This document shows, piece after piece, positions 38,501-53,500 of a stretch of DNA of 64,000 nt. This DNA is from Aphrophora alni. Taxonomy: Eukaryota; Arthropoda; Insecta; Hemiptera; Aphrophoridae. The notes under the pieces are model-generated. The model did not search any database, was not told the origin of the DNA, and worked only from the letters and a program-made list of their open reading frames with translations. How positions within the stretch are numbered: the stretch's first letter is position 1; every line of letters starts with the position of its first letter. The position numbers and the translations under genes are program-made. Location of the stretch: the NCBI GenBank assembly GCA_963513935.1, contig OY740768.1, positions 2,490,835 through 2,554,834 of the forward strand. Reading direction: 5' to 3'.

Positions 38501-41500
38501 TTTGGCATTATGTAAAATACTACAAAATATTTTAAGAATTAATATGTTGTTAGTTTTAGTAATATTATGAAACATTTAAAAAAACACGCTCATCAGTGCT
38601 AAAAGCTATATTCCTCCGCGTCTGAGTAGTTCTCTTTCAAACCATGCGAGGGCAGCCTTGTACGCATGGGTATATTTTTTCATGTAATCCATTTTATCTG
38701 CCCTACTTTTTAAGTTAGACACTTCGGCATTATTTATTGTAATAGATAATAAAACACTGAGTATTTTTTGAAAATATTATTCATTGACTCACAAAAAAAG
38801 AGCGAAATAAAAAAATCGATTTACAAATGTCCCCTCCATTTGTTCAACCACTAATGATTTATATCCCAATTTTTTAAAAAAGGGAAACATCCGTGTTCAC
38901 ATGATCTTTAAAATGATCTTTTAAAGATAATTCTGAGATGAAAATTGACATCAGTACAACTGCTCAAGTGTAGCATTATTCTTATGGGAGATGAATCCAA
39001 TATGGCGGAGGTGGAGCATAGCCTTAAAAACTTTGGGCCATTCTGAGTACTCTGAGTCTCTCTTAAGTAAAGACCATACACTCGCATAGAAGGAATTCTA
39101 CCATTTCCACTACACAATAGCAAAACCAATGTCTTATTGTACCAATCCCATTATTCCTATAAGTATATTTCATTTGGCAATGAATAGTTAGCAGGACTAC
39201 TGCCCCCCCCCCATAAATCCTCCCTGCTCAGTGACTTACTCAATTGCTTTAACTTGAACATTTTTCAAACTAAGAGATTCCCTAGGATTTCAGCAAAATT
39301 ACCAGAGACAATAAGATCTATTGATCAGTGCTCTTGTTGTAATAGTTTAAGGTACAGAAATTTAAAGAGGCATTTTGAGATTGTAACCAGGACTGTTGGT
39401 AGAGATATACTTCACTCTGACAAACATGTCACATGGGGGAAGAATATGGTAATAATTTTTTTAAAGGTCTCTAAATTTTTGTTTTGTTTTTCAACATAAC
39501 AATACATCTTTGGAAACAGAAAAGTTTAAATAATCAAAAATGAAACCATTTAATTGGACATTACATTTAGGCTAATGTATGTGTAATTTTACTAGACTGA
39601 GTTTGAAATAATTGGTATTAAAATTTAAGCCAATGAAAATCTATAATAATTAGGTAAAAGCACTAGTATAGGAAATGGGTTTATATTCTTCATCTGTGAT
39701 TATTAACTTTATTGACACTATTTTAGTGTAAAGGAAGTAATGTGGAAGCTGCAGTTAAAATAGCAATAAATGCAGGCTACAGACACATTGACACTGCAAG
39801 TGGATACGAAAATGAAGAAGAAATTGGGAAAGCCGTAAGGGAAAAGATAAAGGATGGAACTATCAATCGTGATGATATGTTCATCACCACAAAGGTATAA
39901 TTAAACATAAAATACCAACAGGTTTTTTCTAGAGTTTACTTTTAGGTAAAGTTATTTATTTTAGTACCGTCTACACAGTTTAGAGATATATTCTTAAGCT
40001 CTCATCTTTACCCATCTTTTATACAAATATATTGAAAGATCGTAAAATAGAGGTCCCTATCCCTTGAATAATATAATATTGTCGTGGTCAGAAGAGAACA
40101 AGAGTTGGTCAAGATTTAATCCAAGACTAGATTGTGAAGGATGTAGTAATTCTTCAAGCACACAAATAATAGTAGACCTACTACAAGTTCTAAATGTTTA
40201 AAAAAATTTATAATATTTCCCCCCTTTAATGTAGCAAGGTTAATAATAGCCTATTCCATTGCAATACAAAGTGGACCTGTTTGGAATATATATGGCTCGA
40301 CTTGAATTATTCCTACATCTTTCCTAGGCCTCTTAAGAATCTTGGAATTAGTACCTCTAAGGCCGGTATTACACTGTAATAGTTATATGTCATATTATCT
40401 ATTATCAAATATATGATGATATAGGTATGATGAAAAAATATTATGTAAAATATTATTAAAATGTTTTGCCATTTACTCTGTCATATTAATTTGATCACAT
40501 TGTTGTGTCAAAATGGATGAACAACAGTTTTTTGCTTTTGGTGCTTGTTTATAAGCTCTATAATGACTATTTGTTCATTGTTACGTAAAAAACAGCTAAA
40601 TCAAAGAAATAAAAGGCAAAGGTTGTGGGTTAGAAAGATTTTGTAGTCACTATTTTTTACATTATACAGCATTTCATTTGCCTCATATTTCCGAAATTAA
40701 AAATTTTGTAGCTGTTACCGTCCACTGAAACTTATTAGGCGCCATTTTTATTGGAAATATGATAATATGTTCTCTCTAGGAGAACATATGATCATAGTTC
40801 AACTATTATAATAGTTGGTCCATTACACTGTAATATTTTTCATCACAGATATTTGATAATAGATATATGACAGAACTATTATAGTGTAATACCGGCCTAA
40901 GGACTTAAGATCTTACTATGACCATTTTCTAAATATTTAAACTTTTGTCTACTGATATCTATATACTGTAAGAGCATAGTCAATAGAGAACTCTGACTAC
41001 CGACCCCATTATTTTTAAGTGGTCTCTCACTGGGCAGTGTCCAATTAGCAGACCTATTGCCTGGCTCATAAATTCTGCTTGCTCATTGAGAGAAACATTA
41101 TTGCTTAGCTGCAGCATTTCCGATTTTAAAGCTGACAAATAATTCCATTACTTTAATTTTTACAAATGACACAAATAGGGTCATTGTTGAATGATTTTGT
41201 AGCTCTTACTCTCATTCACACTTAGTCCTTCATTTTGGACATCGACGATTCAAAGGAGCCTTTCACTAGAATTCTCCTTACAGTCAAAGAAATAGATAAT
41301 TGCAATAATATGTGACCTAGAGATGTATTAAATTAACAATCCAACAATGCTTAAGTTGGTTACATTTCAGGATTTCAGTGAATCAGGGTCAATCCATTGA
41401 GCACAGTTCATGATACAGAATCCTGTAGAGAAAATTTAATATTGTATGAAAGTTATCCCACGGAGTGAACAGTTTAAAAAAAAAAATTGTTTTCTTGGCT

Positions 41501-44500
41501 AAATCATTTTATCTAACCTTTTCCCTTAGAGTGAAGTAGTATTTAAGCAAATAATATTGTCATGGTGTCCTAATTTTATACAAGTATTGCTTGGAATAAG
41601 ATCAACCCAAACGAACAGAGTTATCAAGTTTGTGAACATCATTAAATAAGTCTATTGTATTAGAAGTATTTATAAGCACAAAAGATTTATATTTATTTTG
41701 AAATGGCTCTTTTAAAATGTTTACTAAATATAATTTTATTAACTATATTGTTTTTTGATGTAGAATGTTAAAAACTGTAAATTTAATCTGTTATATTTTT
41801 ACTTGTTTAATACAATAGAATTTATTATAAAATATACTAATTTGATAACAGAAACAATAATCTATCAACTTTGTGATAAGGGAATTAAATTTAAGTCAGT
41901 GACTTATGTAATCTTTGAAGTTCATTGTCAACCTTGTGTATATTGGCTATACGTCCTATATAAGAGTGTTTATCAGTTTGCTCATTAAAAAATTAATAAA
42001 TTTCAAATAAACAATTTAAAACTAAGTTCATAAATTTAATTAATAACAAGTCAAATTCAAGTGTAATATATTGTTAAAAATATTTAAACATGATTTTTTT
42101 CTTTCTTTTTTTTTTTTTTTTGTTCATAAAGTAGGATTTATCATGGCAGTAAGGGTTTTTCATTTTTTTAAAATTATGACCTTCAGAGAGGTTGGTCAAA
42201 TTCAATGTTATATAATTATAAACATACAACACAAAATTAATAATAAAATGTTAATACCGTTTTTACTAATCTCTTCCTTGGATCGTCTAGTTGTACATTA
42301 CAAACCATCAAACCAATAATGAATTTTTGGTTTTATCCCCCCTTCCAGAATAATAAAAAAGTCCTCAACATATTTCACAAAAAGTTGAAAAGAATCTATC
42401 TTTTTATAGTTTACTTATTACTAAGAAGACCTCATGAAGAAGATTTATTATTATCACAGGAGAAAACCTCAAAAATTACATTTTTTGTTTATATTGTAAA
42501 AACTCACTATTACCAAACTATTGAGAAATATTTGACACCAAATTTCACAATTTTTAAAATATACATGTCTACTTTAGTAATCCTTCAATTACACTTTTGT
42601 TTTCTAAAATTATTGCATAATGCGGTATTGTTTATATTATTGGAATAATTTATTTGGATAAGTGCTATCATTTGTGTATATAAAAAGTAATACACAATGA
42701 TTTGAAAGTGTGGCTCAACTCTCATTTTCAAGTAATAAACCATATTGACCACCAGTTTATGTTTGTGGTGTTTAGTAATTGTTGTGTGTTAGTGTTTAGT
42801 TCTGTTGGGTTTGTTTATATTTTATGTTGTAGATTCATCACTTGAAAATAAGAATTGATCCATTCTCTTAAACCATTTTATTTATTATTTTTTTCTTTAC
42901 ATATGCAAAGGCAAATTTCCTAAAAATTATACAAATATATATATATATCAAAAGTTGGTTTCTAGTTTGGTGTGCAACAAAATATTGGCCTACATTCAGG
43001 CGATGTTGGGGGATAATGCTCAGATCCTTGATCAGGTTTTGTCCTTTTTGTGTCGTCTGAATATTTTTGATAAAATCTAGTAAATTACTGCAGTCATTCT
43101 ACAACTCTGTAATATTATGTTTACTTTTTCTTTTAAATTGTATTCTTCGTAATTGTAGAGCCCTTTTACAGCCCTGTAATATTTGTTTTAATTGTTGGTT
43201 AATTGTAATTGTTAAGTTGTTGCAGGGCCATTTTACAGCCTTGTAATATATTATGTTGTTTATTTTCATTATTTTTTTTTCAATCTAGTTTTTGTATTGT
43301 TATTGTTTTTAATGTTTCTTCATTAAGATTTTAAGGCAAAGCATCTTCTTGGCAAATTTTTTGAAGGTGATAAATGACCGAAATGGTTTTTTGCTTTAAA
43401 ACTTCAACAAAAAATTTTACTATGTCTTTCTACAGTTGCCGAATGACTGTCATGCACCTGATGATGTCATTACAGCTTGCAAAACCTCAAGAGACAAATT
43501 AGGCCTTGATTACATTGACCTTTATCTGATAAATTGTCCTTTTGGCTTCCAGGTAATATATATTGTATTGTCTTTAGTTTTGTATTATTTATTGTTTTGT
43601 TTTTAAATAAAAAAATTAATGATTTTTTACTTAGTATAGAATAAATTTGGTAAATATAAAAAATTTGGCCTCCGTTTTATGACTGATTTTCACGCCATCT
43701 GTACATCGTTGTTGTCAATGTCCTCTGTACGTAAGCACAATAGTGGCCACAAAAATGAAAATGATAAAATGGAATGAAATTTGATATAGGGGACTATGTA
43801 GTCATGTAGAACCCTATTGTAATTCATAAAAAGTCAAATTTAAAATATCAAAATGGTTTTTGTTTTAAACAGTTTTTTGTTCATATCTTGAGTGTTATTC
43901 AACTTATAACACAACAAGTTAGTATCATTTCTCTCCACAATGACAAATAGCAAAATTATGGTAAAAAATTGTAATTTCTCACCCTGACCTCCCAAGAAAA
44001 TGTGTAATGCTTATAATTATGAAATTTGGTAGGTCTGAGTCACTGACAAGATCTTAGTGAGTGGAGGCCCGTTTGTGACCGTCTCCACTTCTTTTGACAA
44101 GCTGGAAGCTCCGGCTGGCTGGAGACCGCGTACACTTTAGCCGAATCTTGTCAGGATGGGCCAAGGAGTCGGGTTAGGACGCTAATGAGCACACGCAACG
44201 CAAGTGAAATTAAATGTTATATTTTAATTGAGCGCCGAATTAAAAGATTACTATAATTTATAAAAAAGACATAACGGCAAGATAAAGCCTTAATAGTGGC
44301 CGAAAAGCATACCGTTTAATTTAGCTAGCACGTGGCCGAAAATGGACTGACCTCGTCCCGTAGCGGTCTTCCTTCTCGCAGCTCTCGGAACAGACTCCCG
44401 CTCGGCTCGCTGGTTCAAGCCCTCCACTCCTCGTCTCTCCCCCCCTTCTACGTCATATTGCACTGCTCAACAAAATCGCAAGTGCCAATTCATATTTTAT

Positions 44501-47500
44501 TATTTAAAATCCCTTTCCATTACATCCTAATTTATGCTTATTATAGTTTTGGTTTGGTGGGCTCCTTGGCTGGGCCACACCTTCACGTATATACAGTTTT
44601 GATGCCCTCCAGGACTAAGATTCTGACATGAACGAAGAGAGTCGAGACAGTTTAATATAACATAAACATAATGTTACGGTCTAGCCAACGTCATGAAAGT
44701 AGTGATATACACAATTACAGAGTTAAAAAGTCTATCTAACAATAGTTTTAAACAAATTTACCCTACTGGGTAAACACATTTTAAAAAATTTGAGGTTATG
44801 TATTATATAGGTCAAGTAATTGAAATTTTACTTGAATTTACTATGTAAACATACTTTTTCTATTCATTGAGCATGACTGAATAAATGGTTTCATATTTTT
44901 TTAAATGGTAGCCTAGAAATTTTTTTTGTGTGGGTTCTTTATCTATTGAACAGCTCATTTTACGTAACTGAAGATCTGAATGTGTTAATACTAAGGTTGT
45001 AGTCCTCAACCAATGAGGAAACAAAACACATCATGTCAGTATGTCAGCTGCTTGCGGAATATTAATGTATTATTTTTAAAATTCAGTTTGTTCCAAATAA
45101 CTAAATATAAATTGTATAACGTCACAAATTCCATCATAAAAAGTTAGCCTAAAATAAACGACACCAAAACAAAGCAAAGTTCAATGACCCACAAAGCCAA
45201 CCAAGAAACCGACACTAAAATATCAGCTGATAGGCCTAAACAATTTACGAAAGTAATACACAAGGAAAAACATCATCAATAACTAAATTAACTATGTCAA
45301 AACCAATTCACACCCCAAGAATTCACCCAAATCCATATAGAAATGGATATTATCAAATATAATTCTCAAATATAGAATAAAGCCTAGACAGAGCCTTGTA
45401 ACATGAAAACCTATAACCTCACATCTAAACAAACACATTGAAACCAATTCCATAATACTATCACAAACACTACACCATAAATTAATATAAGCACTACACA
45501 TATATATATATATATAGCCTTAGTAAACAACTATTTTTTTATTTTAATCATCAGAAGATAGCATATACAATATATGAAGGTAAAACGCATTCCCTATGAA
45601 CGCCATGTTTTTGTTAGTACAACTAGATCAAAGAAACGACTATCACAATCGAAATTAATAAAATCAAATAAAAATAAATAATAAGTCACAATATCTGTTA
45701 GAATAGTAAAATAATCCTTAAAGTAAATTTAAGAACATAAATAGTAACCGTAAGACCCAAATGTTATATAATTAGAATTAGAAATAGGACTACTTGAGTC
45801 ATAGATATAAGTACGTCATTCTGTTGGAACGGGAAATTATACAATTAACAATAAAATCAGTAAACTCATTTAAGAATCGACAATGTAAATATGAATAAAT
45901 ATTATCACGAGACCAAAGGCAAAAAAGACATAAAGTAAAATCAAAATTATAATTTATTCAAGTCAGGAACATCAAATTGTACAAGGCGAAAGAATATTAT
46001 TTGAGTAACCAAGGGAACGGAAGAACAGTGCATGCTGGGAACCGCGGCAACAATTCAATTCAAAAACCGAAGCCAAAAATTCATTCCAATCCAAGACTTC
46101 AGAGCCCAAAGATGAAAATTTCTATTCGTAATTTTAAAAGTGATGCCGTCAAGTTTTAGTATGTTAAAACAGTATAAACAGTGGTAAATTCAGTGCTAAA
46201 TCACACAGAGAGTGGTATCCTCTGTAAATTTAAACATAATAAAGTCCAGAAACTCTTAATATTGAAGATAAACTTTAACAAATTTTACAATTCATAAGCC
46301 TATTTCAAAAAAGAACACCGATCCTAAATCTCAATTTTTCTTAACTGTAACTTCACAAAATGCGTTAAAAACAGTTTGTTCATGTCTGGTCGAGTGCCTG
46401 CCCCGAGAAAATAATAAATATTAATTACTAATATTTATAAAAGAACTTTGTAATTCTATGATAAAGATATATGTAATGAACCCAAACCTAGAGCTAGCCT
46501 GGAATAATTTAACTTTGTAATTAAAGACAATTTAACCTTGTTGTGTTATTAAAAGAACTCAAAAGCAAATATTATTAATGTTTAACAAGAAATAATTTAC
46601 TAAAAGAAAATATTTATAATTTAAATGAATAAACAAATGAATTTCTATAACTGAAATTATCTGCATTATTGTCAACTTATTTAGTAGTAGTTGAAGACTA
46701 GTTGTAGATATTTCAAATAAATTTTTAATAAAGTAACTTCACTATTTTGGATTTTATAATAAAGATAAAATATTTTATAACATATAAGAAAAGTATTATG
46801 TTATAAAATGGCGCCGCAACGATTAGGGCATGAACAAACTGAGAATTCAACAGAATGACTTAGGTTAAGTAAATATATTATATAAGTAAATTGAAATTAA
46901 ATTTAAGACAACATTTTAGAAATAAGGATTCATTCAACTTTAATTATAAGATTGAACAAATTTAATAGCCTAGAATAAGATATGTATTAGAATTAAGATT
47001 AGCCTAATTTCAATTTAGTAATTTATCTATTTAAACTCAAAAACATATACCAAAATCAAAAATAATAATTTAAAATGGACGCTAACCAAGAAGAAAGTAG
47101 CAAATATAACCTTAGGCCTAAAATTAATCCCACCGGAAAAGCCAAGGAAGGGAAATTGAAAACCTTTAGAGAGACTATTGATGCCAATGACACTGAACTA
47201 AATGTTAGGCCTAACCAAATAGAGGTTATGGAGCAGAGTAGTGCTAGTAGTGTCCAAGATACAGAACCAAATGTCCCTACGTTATTAGAACAAATGACGC
47301 TGTTAATTAACAATCTACAGATTAACATCGACCATAAATTTAAACAAAATCAGGAAAAACTAGAATTAAAAATGATTCAAAATGAATCCAATTTGAAGGA
47401 AAATTTTGAAATAGTCCAGAAAGAAATTACTAATTTAAAGGAATGTTTGGCAATACAGATAGCTATAGTAGAAACTCAATTTACAGATAAATTAATTGAA

Positions 47501-50500
47501 ATGGAACAAGCTGTGACAGAGAACAACCAAAGAATAGACAACCTAGAAAGTAGATTAGATTCCACAATCAATAGTCAGAGTTTAAATGAGTCCCTAGACC
47601 TACAGAAGGCCACAATTGAGAAGCAATTGTTACAAAATAAAAATAATGTGATCCATGAGGTAAAAGCTATGATTGCTGAACTACCGAAATCAAATATCGA
47701 AAATGCCATACCATCCCATATAAACGTAACTTGTGGAGGTAATAGTCAAGAAATCAACAATTTAACTAATCCGATACTTCCTAAATTTAACGGAAGACAG
47801 AATAATCCAAATGATTATCTGGATAGATTAACAAGATACTACGAGAGGTTAACTTGTCGACAAATCAACCAGATCGGATACAACAGAGACTGTCTATTCG
47901 ACATAATCGACAACAGTTTAGAGGGTAGTGCTGCTCGGTGGTGGCAATTAATAAAAGGCGATACTACAAATTTCCAGCAATTCTGCGAAGAATTCCTATC
48001 CAAGTTTTGGAATAGGGATGTTCAAAAAGGAATTAGGCAAAAACTTGAACTCGAACAATATCGTTTAGGAGGAAAACTCACTCGAAGTGAATACTTCATT
48101 GACAGGGTGTTAACAATGAAGTCGATGACTCCCCAACCACCGGAGGAAGACATCATCGCAACCCTAGTAGAACATTTTGACCAACGCATACAGGATGCGC
48201 AAAGAGTACAAAATATAAGTACAATAAAGGAATTTGCTGACCTCCTCCAAAGAGAAGATACGGAAGAGGCAAACTCGGAAATTAGGAGACGTAATAATAC
48301 AAGCCCGAAAGGAACACAAAATCCCACCAACAACAGACCATTTAGACATTACCAAACAAATACTAACTACAACCAACCACAAAAACCACCCTTTAGGAAT
48401 TATCAATCCCAAAACGAGTTCAGAAAGAACAGAGAACACCCTTATAAAAGTCAAAATAGCTACAGACCCAATCAGAGGCCCACCAACGGTTATGGCCAAC
48501 ATTATACAAACAATTATAATCAAAACCGAAACTATAACCAGAAAACCAACTACGATAGACAACCAGAACCCATAAGGACTGAGTTCAAATACAGACAACC
48601 ACAACAAGACCAAGAACGATATTATCAACAAAAAGGCCCATACCAAGAGCGAAGAGAGATTAGGTATCCTACAAACGAGCAAAGAATGGTATGTCAAGCT
48701 ATAGCAATGAATACTAAACCACCGACACTAGAGAAACCAATACAAGTGCCTCAGGAGGAATGTAACCAAGAGTTAAACTCCAACGCACTGGCCTAGACCA
48801 AACTTCGAATAACAACCAAGGCTGTACAGGCAAAAGCGAGAGATATCTGCGAGAAAAACCTGAACACTCTAAGTCAGTGCCAACAAATTTTACAAAAATC
48901 GGAACAGAGCCACAAAAAGAAACCAAATCATACTATAATGATTACAACATCTCAAACCTTTATTACGATAGAGAATTTCTATTAAATGAAGACAATGACA
49001 ATAGTCCAGATCAAACCAACTGTAAGTGTCCAGAAATAACTATAAATTTAAATGGTATATCCACAAATACGTTAGTAGATACGGGAAGCAGTATATCCTG
49101 TATTTCTGATAACTGGTTCCAGGTAAACAAGAACAATTTAGGTCATTTTGAACAGTTGCCAGTGAGTAACACATTCATCACCACTGCGTTGAACAATAAA
49201 TCGAAACGAATTTCACACATTGTGCTATTAAAAGCCCAAATAAAACATATCGAGTTTGATATCCAATGTATAATTGTCCCCAACCTTATTAAAGATTGCA
49301 TAATGGGAATAGACACAATACGTATGCTAAAAATGGAAATAAATTTCAAGATTAATACAATTACTATAATGAGTAAGGATAATAGAATATTAATAATGAA
49401 GTTCGATAGCAAAAGTAATGAGTCAGCAGGATGCAAAATAATAAAATACGACGACAATGAATATAGAATAAATAACAATAATCAAACTCAAAATCATAAT
49501 AATAACAACAACAGTGAAATAAACGATTTAATTAAAGACAACGATAAACTCAACAAAATAGAAAAGGACCTAATAATCAACCTAATAAAACAAAACAATA
49601 TAGTATTTTCAGACAAACCTGGACGTTGCAACATGTACCAACACCATATCAGGGTAGACAATCCAGAACATTATAGAGCCCAAAGTTATCCAATACCCAT
49701 AAATTTACAGGATGAAGTAGAGAGAAAATTAAATGACATGCTCGAGGACAATATAATTGAGGAATCAAACAGCCCATTTGTAAACCCTATTATAATTGTC
49801 AAAAAGAAGACTGGCGATCTCCGTATATGTCTAGACATGAGACGTATAAACGCACTAATTACCCCCGACTATGAATGTAACAGAAGCATTAATGAGCTAT
49901 TAGCTAAAGCTACAAATTCCAACTGGCTGACTACATTAGATCTTACCTCTTCATACTGGCAGATTGAGCTAGAACCACAATCTAGACAGTATACAGCATT
50001 TCAATTTCGAGGCAAAGTGTATCAATATGTTGTAACTCCTTTTGGTCTATCCACTTCACAAGCTGCCCTAGTAAGAGCACTAGACCAAGTATTCAAGAAC
50101 ACGATAGAAAACTTTTCTTTAGTCTACATTGATGATATATGTGTTATATCACCTGATTTCAATTCACACTTACAACACTTAGAATATGTATTTAGAAAAC
50201 TTGCAGATGCAAAGATGACAATAAAACTGTCTAAATCAATCTTTTGTCGAGATAGAGTTCCTTTCTTAGGGTACTATTTAACCACTACTGGTCTAGAACC
50301 AGATTCAGAAAAGATTAAATGTTTTCAAGACTTTCCATCACCCACCACTAGGAAAGAACTCAAACGGTTCCTAGGAGGTATCAACTACTACAACAAATTC
50401 GTAGACAAATATGCAAAAACTGTACAACCTTTAATGAGATTGACTTCTAAGAAAGTAAAATTTATTTGGACTTCTAATGAAGAGAAACACTTCCTAGAAA

Positions 50501-53500
50501 TTAAAAACTTATTTCTAAAAACAAATGTATTGAACCATCCTATGCCAAACCAACCCTACTACCTACAGACAGACAGTTCAGACTTTGCGATAGGAGGACA
50601 TTTATTCCAAATTGACAGCCAGAACAACAAAAGGGCTATCCTCTTTATATCCAAAACATTGAAGAAATGCGAGATCAGATACACCACTACAGAAAAGGAG
50701 TTGCTAGCAGTCGTCTACTGCATACAAAAAGTCAGACATTACATTTTAAACGCAAAATTAACGATCATTACTGATCATAAAGCATTGACATTTTTGAAAA
50801 CATGCAAATTGTTAAATGGTAGATTAACTAGATGGATACTTGCATTACAAGATCACCAATTTGAAATTGTACATTGTAAAGGAGTGGATAACACAATAGC
50901 TGACCTACTCAGCAGAGTCAGAACAGATGAGAATCAACAGAACTCATTGACAACCACACCAGAATTAATAGTCGCAAATTTAGAAAGAGAACACAATTTA
51001 GAACTTTTAGAAAACCTTCGAAATTTAATACAATTACAACAAAACGATCCAACTCTCAAACAGATATATCTCCAAATTAAAAATTCAAACACTACAGAAC
51101 ATAATAGATTTAGAATAAATGACGACATACTATACCAGAAACATCACAACAATTGGTTAATTACAATACCCCAATCACTTGTCAATACTTTAATCTCAGA
51201 ATGCCATAAATTTTATCTACACTGTGGAGCAAGGAAATGCCTGCAAATTTTACAAAAGGATTTCATATTTAAAGATATGGCTAGGAAAATTAGACAATTA
51301 ATAGGAACCTGCGATACCTGCCAAAAATGCAAACACAGTAACCATCCTCTCTATGGAGAGACTAGTGGAGTCAAATCTGAAGGAAAAGGAGATCTAATCG
51401 CAATCGATTTGATTGGTCCTTTACCAAAAAGTCGAGGTGGTGTCCAATATATCTTCATCATTCTGGATACATTCACAAAATTTGTCCAATTATACAATCT
51501 AAAGAGAGCCACATCACAGGCAGTAATAGACAGAATGTTCAAAGAATACATACCCACATACGGAAAACCTAAGAAAATCTTAACTGACCATGGTACTCAA
51601 TTCAAAAGTAGAATTTGGATTCAAAAACTAGAAGAGAATCAAATAAGACACATACTAAATCCAGTATACCACCCCATATCAAACATGGCAGAACGTCCTA
51701 TAAAAGAAGTCAAACGCTGTCTCAGGACATATTGTGCTCAAAATCACAGAAGTTGGTCAAACTACATAAGTACCATAAACAGTTTCCTAAACGAAATACA
51801 ACATGAAACCACTGGTTTCACTCCCAATGAATTACAACTAAACAAATGTGATATCAGATTCTGGGAAGAGGTAATACAAAACCCTTTCAAAATGCAAATC
51901 CCCATTCAACAAAAGTTAGAATTAACAAAATCTCGAATAAAAACCACACAAGCCAAAAGAGCAGAGAAATTAAATGCAAAACATAAGATAACGATACTCA
52001 AGGAAAATGATTTAGTACTAGTAAAGTCATTTCCCCAATCCAGTATGGGATATGGTGAAACAGCAAAATTGTTCACAATATATGTTGGACCATTAAAAAT
52101 ATTGAAGAAAATGGGAAAAGCCATTTACTCCCTAATCGATGATAATGGAAAAACCTATGGACCATATCACATATCTCTCCTACGTCGTTACAAAATTGCC
52201 TTGCCTGTACAGACCTCCGACGAACCAACCTAATCGACATAAAGTTAAGTGCAACGATATAAACAATGTACTTCAATATAAAACAAGTGTCCCCTATAAA
52301 ACATGTGTTCACCATAAACAATGTGACTATCCATTTATATATAATTCCCTATATATATGTATATTCCCCATAAACAAAGTGCTTAAATAAAAAAAAAATG
52401 TGACTATCTATATGTATGTTCCCCATCAACAATGTGTTTTTACTACAAACAAAATGGTCCCTCATAAACAGTATTTTTCCCACAACCCACACAACTTATT
52501 CCCCCCATAAACAGTGAATTATCACAAATATTTATATGTTAAAATATATGTATATCTCCATGAATAGTGAACCCATATAAAAACAGTGAAATAAAAATGA
52601 ACAATATCACAAAATATGTATTTATGTAAAAGTGTCCCCGAAATGTGTATTCCCCATGTCCAATGGACATTCCTTAGTATGAACTATATGTCATATGACA
52701 ACTATGTTTCCCACCCCAATGATAAAACATGACTGTGTCCCCAACTATAAAGTGTTACCCAAATGATAAACTATGTATAACCCCATGAACCATGAATTAT
52801 GATATAAAATATCAATTAATTAGGTATATGTAGCCTAATATGAGAATAAGATCCATATGATCCAATTGTTAATTTTATTCAATTTGTTAAACCAATTCAA
52901 AATCAACTGATAAAATAAGTAAGGATAACCTATAATTTCATAAGAATAAGTGTTCAATGTATGTTATGTTATGTTATATTATGTTATATATGTTATTTTA
53001 CAATGTAATTTGTTAGTTATAAATTTATTTATTGTTCAGTAAACTTCACAAAAACAAATTTAAAGGGCATTTATAACGTCACAAATTCCATCATAAAAAG
53101 TTAGCCTAAAATAAACGACACCAAAACAAAGCAAAGTTCAATGACCCACAAAGCCAACCAAGAAACCGACACTAAAATATCAGCTGATAGGCCTAAACAA
53201 TTTACGAAAGTAATACACAAGGAAAAACATCATCAATAACTAAATTAACTATGTCAAAACCAATTCACACCCCAAGAATTCACCCAAATCCATATAGAAA
53301 TGGATATTATCAAATATAATTCTCAAATATAGAATAAAGCCTAGACAGAGCCTTGTAACATGAAAACCTATAACCTCACATCTAAACAAACACATTGAAA
53401 CCAATTCCATAATACTATCACAAACACTACACCATAAATTAATATAAGCACTACACATATATATATATATAGCCTCAGTAAACAACTATTTTTTTATTTT

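Noticed and set aside
45292..46159. Frames of 69 and 60 codons repeated at 53249-53485 and 53932-54114
   Set aside because: They are inside the LTRs, duplicated only because the LTRs are; no motif.
52234..53071. env gene after pol
   Set aside because: All frames closed; no signal peptide or transmembrane segment.
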